Shown: positions 19,033-29,822 of the stretch, one piece after another
Position numbering within the stretch: the stretch's first letter is position 1
Layout of the letters: every line of letters begins with the position of its first letter
Assembly: GCA_022036555.1 (NCBI GenBank)
Contig: CM039137.1
Coordinates: 26,281,862-26,345,861, forward strand
Length of the DNA stretch: 64,000 nt
Source of the DNA: Microstegium vimineum
Lineage: Eukaryota; Streptophyta; Magnoliopsida; Poales; Poaceae
Direction of reading: 5' to 3'
The notes under the pieces: generated by a model
Database searches by the model: none
What the model was told of the DNA's origin: nothing
The model's input: the letters and a program-made list of their open reading frames with translations, nothing else
Position numbers and translations under genes: made by a program

Positions 19033-21582
19033 ATCATCCTGTTTGCCCTGGTTTTCACTAGCTTCGACTTCTGCAAATTGTATTGTATGCTGATCTGGAT
19101 CAGAAGAAGCGGGTTCTCCATCTTACCTGCCCTTTTTGTTTGCCCTAGTTCTTCCCCCCTGTGAAAGGGTGTTTTGTTTTTGAACTCTACTTGCAATAAG
19201 CAGAGCCTTCTTTTATGTCGGAGTGCATTTGATACGATCAAATAATTAATCCATAACTGTAGCATATTTTTTTTTAAAAAAAAATAACTTGGACTTTTGT
19301 TCAATTGGTGAATGAAGTGCAGTTGGGGTTTCTGGTCCTGATAAGAGCTGGTATTCACAGCCTTTAATTGCTACTATAGATAGCTCAGACAGAGTATACT
19401 GGCGGCACCTGCCGAATGGTTATGTAACTGGGGCATCATTGATCAGATTTGTTTGTTTTGTAACCGCCCGTGTGTTCGGGTTGAGGTTGAGAGAAATTAA
19501 TCACAGCATTTGATCAACTTGAAGCCTGAGCTCTCTGGTCGGTGCTGTTGCATGACCTGCCACCTGTGGAATATACGCTGTACGCCGCATCTGCAAGGCT
19601 GTATGTCTATGTCCTTTACGATTGCTGTTGCATCGTCTGCACTTCGCTATTATTTACACGGAATTGTGTGCTGTGAAGATACTTGCAGAGTTATAAACTT
19701 ACGTGGAAAGGGAGACTGCTAGTGAAGTATCGTGATGTGTATATGCAACAATCTTGTTTATTTAGACGCCAGTAGTATATTGTTGTGCATCCATCCAGGC
19801 CTCTTCAAGTTGGTTTCAGCAAAGACGACAGTTGTTTATTTCGAAGCGTGGCCAAGCATAGTTCGCCTTGCTCCACTTATAAAGAAAAGTACTACTACGT
19901 CTGTACCAACGTCAATAGCTATGCGAGACAACCAACCCACACGGCAGCTGACAAATTCCAACACCACAGACAGGTTATCAAACTCAAAACAAAATTATTC
20001 CTACAGGGCGGTGACGGTGCCAGTATCTAGCAGCGCATCACAACTGTATTCATCACAGCACACGTACAGCACCAGATGCACGGCAAACAGCGAATAAAGC
20101 CAACAACAACAGCCAGAAGGCAGAAGCGAAACAAATCAGCAGCCTTTTTGCCTTTGGACCTTTGGCCTCGTCTCTGTGTTTCCCATTTCTAATCATCTGT
20201 TGGTGCTGGGAAAATTGGCAATCGCGGCACACTACTCGTATAGTGCCGCTCTTGTCCTCACGGTCGTCACGTCAATTACCCGAAAATGACATGTCAGCGC
20301 CACGCCGCCACGTTCATCATCAATGGCGCAAATCAAGGTGCACGTCAACAGTGACGCTTCTGGTTCTCTATGCAGTACTAGTTCGTGGGCGGAGAATTCC
20401 AGTGTTTTTCTTTGGCGAGGCATGTGTCATCGATTGCATTGTCGCTGTTACCTGTGAGGCCGGCCAGCGGCCCCATACAGTTTGTCATCTGCCCCATCGG
20501 GGCCGGCAGACGCGACAGGAGACTAGCCGTGCACAGTGCAGTGCATCGTTGTTTCACCGGACTGGGGTTCTTGCGTGGGGTACGGTGGTGGGAACTGGGA
20601 ACGCTACGATTCAATTGGTTGCTCACCCGTCACCCGATAAGGGGTGGGTGCGATCCAGATCCAGAGCCCAAATCCTGAACAGAAAAGGCCGGCCTATAAT
20701 CGCCACGAGTATGGAACAGAATCAAAAGGCCGTAAATGGCCCAGAAGTGCCTATAGATTCGAAGCCCACGAACTGTGCGTGACAATAGGCAAATGGCCTA
20801 ATGGGTTGCATTCACCCTATAGCTTGTTAGCCACAAAGGGTACGCTATTTGGTCAAGCCGTCATGGTCAAACTAAGCTATACATCATATCGTTTTTTTTT
20901 AATAAAAAAATCACCGTTTGTGCAACTTTGGAGAAACCTGTTTTCGTGACCGCTCTACCAAACAACATATATGAGATACAATCCTTTATACCAAGACGGT
21001 TCGCAAAAATAGCACATAGCTTATTTTCACTATGACATTTGGTTTCTTTCTTAAATCGAATATTTACATATCTAGTATATAGCTATCATTAATTAATTTC
21101 TTGGCTGAAAAGTTATCATCCTCTCTCCTTTTTTTTTGAGAATTAATCATCTCTCTTTTTAAGTTGCACTTCTAACCTATGGATACGTATAATTTCTGCT
21201 ATACATGTCAAATTTAGGTATCCTTCAATTCCTTAATAAAATTGTCGTCCAATATCTAAAAAACTATCCTGTTCTTTGGTCGTCTTCTAAACTTATTTTT
21301 TTAATCACGTTGAATTATATTGTTGACTCATATTTTCTCCTTTTACCTTAAAGTATTTTTTCGCATTAAACATCGTCTGATGCATCACACAATAATGCTC
21401 ATATTTGCTGGGACTACTACTCCTCCTCCAAGCAGCCGTAAGCGTGATGGTGAGGGGTGACTGGGTGGGTGCGATCCAGAGAGGCAGAGACATGTTGTAG
21501 TTTGGAGGGTTCGATTATTGATCTGTTCCTCACTTAGTAAACTAATTATTATATATTTAAATTATAATAAAAATTTCATTCT
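19033..21582. other. Intergenic DNA after fructokinase
   Basis: The first about 200 bases are 3' UTR; an AATAAG at about 19193 may serve as poly(A) signal. The rest has open frames of 60-206 codons (for example 20162-20782 on plus) with odd composition and no recognised family. From about 21000 it is AT-rich. Confidence 0.4.
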
Positions 21583-21640
21583 ATTTAGTTGTATGCTTGT
21601 TACACTTAATTATAACAAGCATACACCTAATTAAATGGAT
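21583..21640. repeat. Palindrome-bearing repeat, left copy
   Basis: TTTAGTTGTATGCTTGTTAC, then TTAATTATAACAAGCATAC and ACCTAATTAAATGG. A second, slightly changed copy is at 24620-24676. The centre (GCTTGTTA...TAACAAGC) can fold. The Helitron lies between the two copies. Confidence 0.75.
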
Positions 21641-22595
21641 TATTATATATTTAAATTGTTAAAAAAATTCCATTCTTATTAAATTAGATTATACTAGTAA
21701 ATATGTTCATGCGTTGCAACGGGTAAAAGTTTCTCCTAAGTCCTTATCATAGGTTTTGATGTAATGTCCTTGATCAGAGTTTCAATGATGTTCTTGTTCC
21801 TGACCATATCTCTTAATGATTATATATACACATTATTTGACTAAAACTAAGCACATTTGGTGCTGGAAAGTAGCAGTCCCCCAAACCATCGGCCACCTTT
21901 AGCGTTCCAGTAGCAAGAACCATGCTTCAAGCCTTACATATTGGGAGTACCTGACATTATATGGAGATCAAAAAACAATATAAGTCATGACACATATTTA
22001 GAGTTTGGCAAGCGAAAATGGAAACTGAGCATACAAATATTCAATCTATACATATTTGGAGTTGGACAAGCCAAAATGGAAACCGAGCATACAAATATTC
22101 AATCTATAATTAAGCAAAAGCAACGCATATTCGCACAGACCTGTTGTGGTGATGTCCTCAATAGCTCATGGCTTTGCTCTACCTTAGAAATTAAGTTGAT
22201 AGTTGATGTTAGAAATTAGATAGTGGATAAGATGACACAGTTTGTTATTGACATAGTTGCTCTCCGTTGATGCGACTACAGTTACTTATGTGCATTCGAT
22301 GCAAATAAATTTGGGAACAAAAAGAAAAACTTGACAGCTGCTGATGTGCATTCTGAGAGTCTGAACTGCATATCACAACAAAAATTGGGAACGAAAAGAA
22401 AAACTCCTCACTTGCACAATAATTATTTGTGCAACGTACTGTGATTATACCAGTATTTAAACCTCAATATATGATCACTCTCTTATACGTCTACATTCGT
22501 CCAAGGGATAAAGACACAACTTTAGAGTCACCATCTCATCACAAGCTGTAATTACATAATTTAAAGGACCATTACACATTGTATAAATTGTACAC

Positions 22596-23960
22596 TTAAA
22601 GGATAAGAGTAATGGTGAAAAACCCTAGAGTAACAACAATAGGAGCAGACCTTGATTGTCCATGTCCAGGGAGATCAAGAGCATCGTTGGGCCCGGCAAG
22701 GCTAGGATTCATATTCTGTGAGACCAAGAGCTCGCAATAGCAACTTTCAATATCAGTTTCAACAAATATCTCTAATACAAATAGAAAAAGGGGACCCAAA
22801 AGAAAAGATATCATGTTGAACATACCAGGGAATTTTCTGATCAAGCTAGTGTATTTTGCTTCTAATTCAATTTGATTCCGATACTGACTTGCTGCACTAA
22901 GGTGTCTAGTGGCGCCATGAACAACAACTACAGAAGCGGTGACAGCTACATTTTGTGTGTGCTCATTGTGGGTAGAGGCATACATGATGTACCAGAGGAG
23001 TACCTCAAGAGCATATGTGTCGTCTTTTAGGTGGTGTTGACTGACACTATGATCCATTTTTCTGTAAAGACATCAAAAAATAAATTATAGTCCAATTTTT
23101 GTTTTCAAATTAACATTCCATATTCATATTGTCCATACTATAATTTAGATTGTGCAAAGGTGCAATTACCATGAAGTACAGGAAGTACACCAATTATTAG
23201 TTGCTTTTGCCACTTGTAAAAACACATCTCATAATAATCAGTTAGCATGGAGTTCAAGAACTAACAATTGATTTTGCGGTTCAGTTACCATGTAGTTCAA
23301 GAATGACACAAATACTGAAGTCTATCTCTTATTATGACCCTGCCATGCTATTACTGTAGTAGCAGTAAATGTAGCATAGCCTGTGCTGTGGCTAATATGA
23401 TTACTGAACTTTCTTGCATCAGTTTACAGGGCATCTTGATACGAAAGAATGACTCATAATTTAAAATAGAATGACTCTGTTCTATGGCTTGTTATATAAC
23501 TGATAATATGGCTTGATGACCCTAGTAAGACTTTACAATTCAGATTTCTGTTTTCATGCTGCTACAGAATTATGTACTGCTCAGATTAACAAATTTGTCC
23601 CAAGAAAGATATGTTTAAAATTCCTCGGTACTACTCTTCTCTATATCCTAGCCATCAGTTATACCAATGTTGAAGTAACCCCTAGTGCTACTCTTGTCAG
23701 TACGTGAGTAACATAAGGATCAGTGGCGTTACTTTTCTTCAGACTACAATTTAAAGAACAGGAAGACATAATATATGAAAAAATCTGGAGTAATAGCAGT
23801 AAGAACCATACCTTGTTCGAGTCCAGCGAGATCAGGAGCTCCGTGAGTCTGTAATGGGAACATTGAATTACAATTTCAATAAGGATCTCTAATATAAATA
23901 AAAGAAAAATGATGGAGTTCGTGTCCAAATCACCAGGGATTTTTCTGATCTGACTTCAAC
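22596..23960 (-). pseudogene. Exon-like gene pieces inside the Helitron
   Basis: Two stretches on the minus strand share an intron-exon pattern. In the distal one (23057-22596) an open block starting MDHSVSQHHLKDDTYALEVL ends IRKFPG at a GTATG-type donor. It is followed by TATTAGAG and a block starting IFVETDIESCYCELLVS, ending before a GTCTG. In the proximal one (about 23960-23800) AGATCAGAAAAATCCCTG is followed by GTGATT, then TATTAGAG and ILIEIVIQCSHYRLTELLIS, ending at a GTATGG donor. They look like diverged copies of the same exon set, as Helitrons often capture gene pieces. I do not recognise the parent gene. Confidence 0.35.
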
Positions 23961-23989
23961 CATGTGTCTATGCGTTCTATTAGAATCTA

Positions 23990-24480
23990 TCTTTCGGTGC
24001 TGAAGCGTGGGAGGACGCCATGACTACATCGACAGTGCCAACTTCTCAGGATAATACGACAGAGGCAGCGACTGACCCCAATGGGTAGCATCAGCGACAC
24101 GTCCCTGTGAGGAGGGGACGCGGGTAGGGTGGAACAGCAGCGCGGGCGGAGGGGGTGGGGCGGTGCACACCGAGCTCCGGCCGCCGGGACCTCCCGTCCG
24201 CGAATAGGAGACCGGTGCAGGTAGGGTACAGCAGCGGCGCGGGTGGAGAGGTGTGCCGGCGGCAGCGACGCGGGTGGAGACTGGAGAGGTGGGGCAGCGG
24301 ACGCCGAGCTCCGGCCACCGGGACTTGCACGAGCACGGGCGTGGGTGGAGGGGTGGGGCGGTGGACGCCGAGCTCCGGCCACCAGGACTTGCACGAGCAC
24401 GACCTCCCCCGTCCACGAGCAGGAGATCGATGCGGCCGCCGGCGGCACGGCCTGACGTTTTTCTTTTCTAGAGTCCACGC
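23990..24480. repeat. GC-rich imperfect tandem repeats in the Helitron
   Basis: The unit around ACGCCGAGCTCCGGCCACC, followed by GGACTTGCACGAGCAC, recurs at about 24165, 24300 and 24366. Open frames on both strands here result from repeat composition. Confidence 0.7.
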
Positions 24481-24619
24481 GGGTGACTAGGCCGCGAGTG
24501 GGCCGAAAGAGAGCGGATGTCCATACGGTTGGTCGAATTAGAATGGGCTGGACGGAAAAAAAACGTCTGAAATTTTGACTTTTTATTATTAGGTATAGAT
24601 GTACAACTTAGTTATAGAT

Positions 24620-24676
24620 TTATTTAGTTGTATGCTTGTTACTCTTAATTATAACAAGCATATACACCTAATTAAA
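24620..24676. repeat. Palindrome-bearing repeat, right copy
   Basis: Second copy of the block at 21583-21640, just outside the Helitron 5' end. It is not a Helitron target duplication, since Helitrons make none. Confidence 0.75.
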
Positions 24677-25518
24677 TGGTGAAATACGGAGCGCGCGGAG
24701 CTTGTATTGTATTTTTGTACCTATGATGAGAGATGGGACAAACAAACGCGCCAGAAGTGTGATAGACAAGTACCTAGCGACGCGGCGATTATTAGGAGTA
24801 ACTAATTGACAACGTGATCCACGCACGAGCAGCTTGCATTTGATTTCCTTATATGTACGGATGCGCCCATTTGACACAGATCGTTACCATCTAGCAACTT
24901 TGATGACATGGATGCGAAAGGTCCTCCAGCTGTTGGCACGCCCGCACCGCAAAGTTGGAAAAAATATTGATCCATCCATCATCGACTACGACGACGAAAC
25001 GCTGCAATCATGCATCGTGTGGGGACACCGTACACATGTAGCGGAAGAGACGAGGGCGACAGCCTGTGCTCGGCCCAGTCTTCACTCTTCACACACAAAA
25101 CTAGAGCTTAATGTTGTTTAGCTACTGCGACAAAACAAGATCTGTCTTATTCTTGTCCACATTACTATTTTCTAGTGAATAAAATTGCTAAGAAACCCTC
25201 GAGGGACAATTCGCACCTCGCGCGAGCAGGACAGTGTGACAAAGGCATGGATCCAAAGAACTTGGCCCAATCGTCCGGCGTCAAAACGTGATTCAGAACC
25301 AGCTAGCGATTCACGAGCAATTATATTTAAACAAAGATAAGGATGTGATTCACGAGCAGCTTCATTTTACCATGCTCATTATGATACAACTTAGGTCTTA
25401 TTTGAATGCGCATATAACTACCTCAAACCATATGAATTAGAGTGGATTAAAATAAAAATTAGTTCAACTATACTCTAACACGTGGTTTAAAGAAGATACA
25501 TGCACATCTAAATAAGAT
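24677..25518. other. Intergenic DNA
   Basis: No gene or clear repeat terminus recognised. Confidence 0.4.
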
Positions 25519-25523
25519 CTTAG

Positions 25524-27581
25524 TGAAGGACCGAGAACGGCGACCAAAGGGGGTGTGAATGGGAGCCTCAAATTTCTCTCGAAATATTCGGGCCACTCTT
25601 CCCAAAAACCAAACCCAGTTGTTGGGTGCTCAACCTCCCCCGAGCAACGCGAGCGGGGATTCAGACGAAAACGGAGAAATGAGAGCTCACCGGCAGTGGA
25701 GGAAAACTCACCGAAAACCCCAAAGACCAAGTTCTCAACCTCTATGGAGAAGAGGCAAGAACCTAAGCAAAACGGGCGAAAACAGCAAACCAACAGAGGC
25801 TCCGGACTAGTTCAGACTGAACCACCGGACCAATGACGAGTGGTCCGGTGGCTGGTCCGACGCTCTTACCAGCCGAGATCAAAACGAGCAGAGAGCACCC
25901 GACCTCCGGACCACCTGCTCCGGACTAGTCCGACGCCACCTCCGGACCAAGGAGAGTGGTCCGGTGCTCACCTTCTACACTTCCGAAAAACTACGCAGTG
26001 AACACCTCTGCTCTGGACCACCCGTCGAACCACTACCGTCGGACTAAGCCAACTGGTCCGACGCTTGGCAGACTCTCAGACTGAGACCACCGGACCAATG
26101 GGGAATGGTCCGGAGCCTCAAAAGCGAGTAGTCCGGAGCTTGGTCCGACGCCCTTCGCTGCTTGACATGTCTGAGGTCAAGACCACCGGACCACTTGCTA
26201 TGGTCCGAAGCTAAGGGAAAGTCGTCCGACGCTCTCGAGCAAAAACTCTGAAACCCGCGAAAAACGATTTTCACTCCGCCAAATCTTCTCAAAACCAAAC
26301 CAAATGATCACCAACTGCAACCAAACTTTGTTGGCATGTTCTTAGTGCAGTTGGGGAGCTATCCCGAAGAAATCATCGCTCAATTTGGCTTAGATCAAGG
26401 GGAGGAGAAGAGATTTAGGGAAAAGCTCAAAAACGAAGAACACCGCAAAGAAATCACCCGATCTGTGTACTCGAGAGGTTTGAGGATGGATCCTTTGGTG
26501 CAAAGATGCTCCTCTCGAATACGAACAACTTGGTTCAAACGGATTTGCAAGAGCTACTCCCTACAAAGAGAAATCATCTCGGGAACAAAAGAGAGAGCAA
26601 GAGCAAAACACGAAGACACACAAGCAAAACGGGGACACGATCAAGAAACCGAAGCCACCATGGCTTACGGAGGTTACGGCCTCCGATTCCTCACAGCAAA
26701 CTCGAGTTCTTACAGAGGTTGGTGAAATCAACCTAGGGATCTCATGAACTAGAGAGAGAGTAGAGAGAGAGAGAGTTGGGGCAAATGATTAGGGTTCAAG
26801 AGATCGGATGAGGATACCCCTTCATCCTCTATTTATTAGAGGCTTTGGTTATTTTCCAAAGACCCCCTTAGATACAATGAGTGAACTACCTAGCCTAAGC
26901 ATTGTAGTCCAAGCTCCGGTAAATATCTCCCTCGATTTGAATGGACGGCTCTGCTTCCTGCCAGGAGTTGCCGTCGCCTCGACGCAACCTCCAGGATTCC
27001 GCCACGTGCCATCCCCGCTTCCTCGGAAGCTCCGCCCGGGTTTTGAGGCCCAAACCCACGAAACCCGCCACCGGTAGCTTTCGGCTCAACTACCGAACCC
27101 CGAGTTTTGCGGCTCAAACTCGGAAACCGACGCGGATGGTTTTGAGACCCAAACCACTCGACGCAAGCCACCTTGTCTTCGCCCGGTCGGACTCCGAGTC
27201 CCCTGAGCCTCCGCTCGACTCGCGCGTCCACCGTCTTGACTTGGTCGACTCGGTCTACCTCCATGTCTTCTCGCACTCGCTGATGCCAAGTACTAGCCAC
27301 CACAGCTAGTCCGCCGGCGCCCATGGTCCCTCAGTCCGAGCCCCGCTTCCGCCCTTCACCGCTCTCAGTCCATCGGCACGGCAAGCCTCTACTCGACCTT
27401 CTCCACGCCATTGACTACTGTCACTAGACATAGTACCTGTACACCACAAGCCGATAGACAGGCACACATTTGCTTTCGCAAAGATTAGTAGTAAGCCACT
27501 CAAACTGAAACGCTCAAGTGTTGGACAATCACTGATCACAAAACTGAACATACATAGGTATTTATCCACCATGTGTTCGCA
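25524..27581 (+). mobile_element. Solo LTR of a Ty3/gypsy-like retrotransposon, 2.06 kb
   Basis: It starts TGAAGGACCGAGAACGGCGA, a start seen in long grass LTRs, and ends CACCATGTGTTCGCA. The five bases CTTAG precede it (25519-25523) and follow it (27582-27586), a proper 5-bp target duplication. No PBS or internal domain is attached, so it looks like the product of LTR-LTR recombination. Inside (about 25800-26260) the motif GGTCCGG/CCGGACC recurs more than ten times. A TATA-like CTATTTATTAGAGG lies at about 26828. Open frames inside are not genes. Confidence 0.72.
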
Positions 27582-27588
27582 CTTAGTA

Positions 27589-27706
27589 ACACTGATGATA
27601 CATCACGCAGACTTAGAGTCCGCAAGGGATGATGATGCATCCTAGACACTAATGATACATCACGCAGACTTAGAATCCGCAAGGGATGATGCTGCATCGT
27701 AGACTT
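27589..27706. repeat. Tandem repeat, two units of about 58-60 bp
   Basis: ATGATACATCACGCAGACTT and then AGAGTCCGCAAGGGATGATG are repeated with few changes, immediately beside the solo LTR. Confidence 0.8.
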
Positions 27707-28199
27707 TGGAGTACTATATGAGTGTATAAGCGCGTGGCCGTAATCATGCCGTGTGATGTAACCCACTGCGGGTGGCACGTCCATGCCGCAGCAGAAATAC
27801 TAACTCGATTCTCACGCTCCTAAGAATACTGATTTGTTTGGTTTATGGAGGAACATTATGCTTCACAAGATGATGCATCATGAGTTTATCTTATAAATTT
27901 AGTGGAATCAATTCATTCCTCATTCATATGCTAATCGTTAGCTTGTGAAGAATAAGTGATAGATCAACTTTGCACAAACTAAATAAAAAAGTGAAGAGTG
28001 AGAAAAAGATACATGGACCACCTCGATAATTTCTCAAACCAAACACACAGTACTCATGGTGTATATATATCTCTATTCTTCCTGTTCTTCTCATATGCGT
28101 AACACTTGTTTTAAAACATCATACATACAGTTAAGTGTCCCACAAGCTGCTTTATTTTTACAACAACGTTTAATGCACTGTACTACCTCTACCAAAATA

Positions 28200-28253
<54 letters not shown>

Positions 28254-29456
28254 AATAATATTTGTAATAAATAATTAGTATCATTAGATAGATCGTTGAA
28301 TATAATTTTATACTAAATTTATTTAGAGATATAAATGATACACGTGTTTTCTATAAATCTAGTTAAAGTTAAAAAAATTTAACTTACACGCATCCTATAA
28401 TGTCATCAGCCGCGCCTCATTCCTATCACCCTGCAAACTCGTGCAGCCCATGGCAAATTACTGCAGCAGAGCCCAGTTAATTATTATTGAGGCAAACAAG
28501 TTAGATTCCCTAAGCCAATTTGCATTTCATCTATCTTAGCTCGTAAATAGAATATTCAAGTTCAGGTCAGCTGCTCTGATCCGGATGACATCGGTATACA
28601 CACGTAGTATTGCTTCGACAGACTGGCTGTCGTCGATTGGTTTCAGATATCAGGATTCGATTATATGTGTGCAATCAAAACCCAAGGTTCGCCATGGTGT
28701 TCTTCTGTTCTGCTGGTTAATTAAGCATCCTTTTTTCTCAGACTACTCCCAATACATGGTAATTATCCAAAACAGCCGCAGTTATGAAAATTTGTTAAAT
28801 CACTACTCCTATATGCATAAACAATAGTACGTGTCTAATGTATAGTAGCATCTCTCTTTTAAAAAAATTGTAGTAATATCACGTTGTTACTACAAATTTA
28901 TAGTAGCAACTCTTCAAACAATTAATTATATATTGTTGCATTGTGTCTATGAAAATGAGCGCCACAATATTAGATTTTGTGTCAAAACTCTGGCACGGCA
29001 GGGCAAACGTCATTATCTTTCACAAGATAAAACCTTGTACTATATAGCACCTGAAAAATACGCTTGATACTATATGCACTGGGAGTAACCTCTTATAACA
29101 ATAAATATCTTCTGACCTTTCCAGGTGTATTATTGTATCATGTCACTTTCTCTGAAGATGACAAACCATGAATATAGATACAACTTATCTAATGCATACG
29201 GAGTAGTATCTTGGTGTTAATTCTTAGGAACTTCAAATCAATTATTAATTGTTGAAAGTTTTGTATCTATGCCTCTATTCTTTCTGCAATTGTTTTATCC
29301 CTGCGTGGGATTTTGTAAAACCTGATTCTATAGTAATAGAAAGAGACCCTTTACAAAAAGAAGCACCGAGAGACTCATGCAAAACCACTTGATTTGATTA
29401 TTAGCCTCTGAAGAAGATGCGGTATATCTCTTCACAGAGATCATGCTCCAATTTAA
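27707..29456. other. AT-rich intergenic DNA with a TA microsatellite
   Basis: A (TA)n run occupies 28200-28251. No gene recognised. Confidence 0.5.
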
Positions 29457-29459
29457 TAA

Positions 29460-29819
29460 GGCCACATTTGAATCCCTAGAATTGAATTTATTTTAATAAT
29501 CATAATTTAGAGACATATTAATTAAGCTAATATAATTGTATATGAATTATAATTGCATAATATTGTTCACTATATGAGAGACATACTTATTTGTTGTATT
29601 TATATCGTAGAAGAGGGATTTTGAATAATATGTTATAAGTTGTAAATAAAAATATAGAATGATGATCTATAGAATCAGTTTTCATCTCTCACACTATGAA
29701 TTTAAGATAGGCTTAAATATAAACTTTTAAAAGTGGTATAATATCAAATTACAAGTCAAATAGCTTAATTTATTAAAGTAGATTTTAATTTCTCCAAATG
29801 AAGGGATCCAAACGGCCCC
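29460..29819. mobile_element. Tourist-like (PIF/Harbinger) MITE, 360 bp
   Basis: The left end GGCCACATTTGAATCCCTAG and the right end (read on the minus strand) GGGGCCGTTTGGATCCCTTC form imperfect inverted repeats. TAA lies on both sides (29457-29459, 29820-29822), the usual target of Tourist elements. Confidence 0.75.
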
Positions 29820-29822
29820 TAA

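Larger units (their letters stand above)
21694..24599 (-). mobile_element. Non-autonomous Helitron, 2.9 kb
   Basis: On the minus strand it begins TCTATACCTAATAATAAAAA, the standard 5' terminus of grass Helitrons. It ends with CCCGTTGCAACG, a short spacer and CTAG, the usual 3' structure (GC-rich hairpin, then CTRR). The flanking host bases are A on the left and T on the right of the plus strand, as expected for insertion into AT without target duplication. The 3' hairpin stem is partly decayed. No RepHel helicase frame is present. The interior carries exon-like pieces (separate entry). Confidence 0.65.

Noticed and set aside
20162..20782. 206-codon plus-strand open frame
   Set aside because: Mixed composition with overlapping frames on both strands; no domain and no upstream promoter seen.
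23987..24490. Several overlapping frames of 70-160 codons in the Helitron
   Set aside because: All arise from the GC-rich tandem repeat, and frames are open on both strands.
25800..26260. CRISPR-like array of GGTCCGG repeats
   Set aside because: Repeat units are short, occur in both orientations with uneven spacing, and sit within an LTR of a plant genome.
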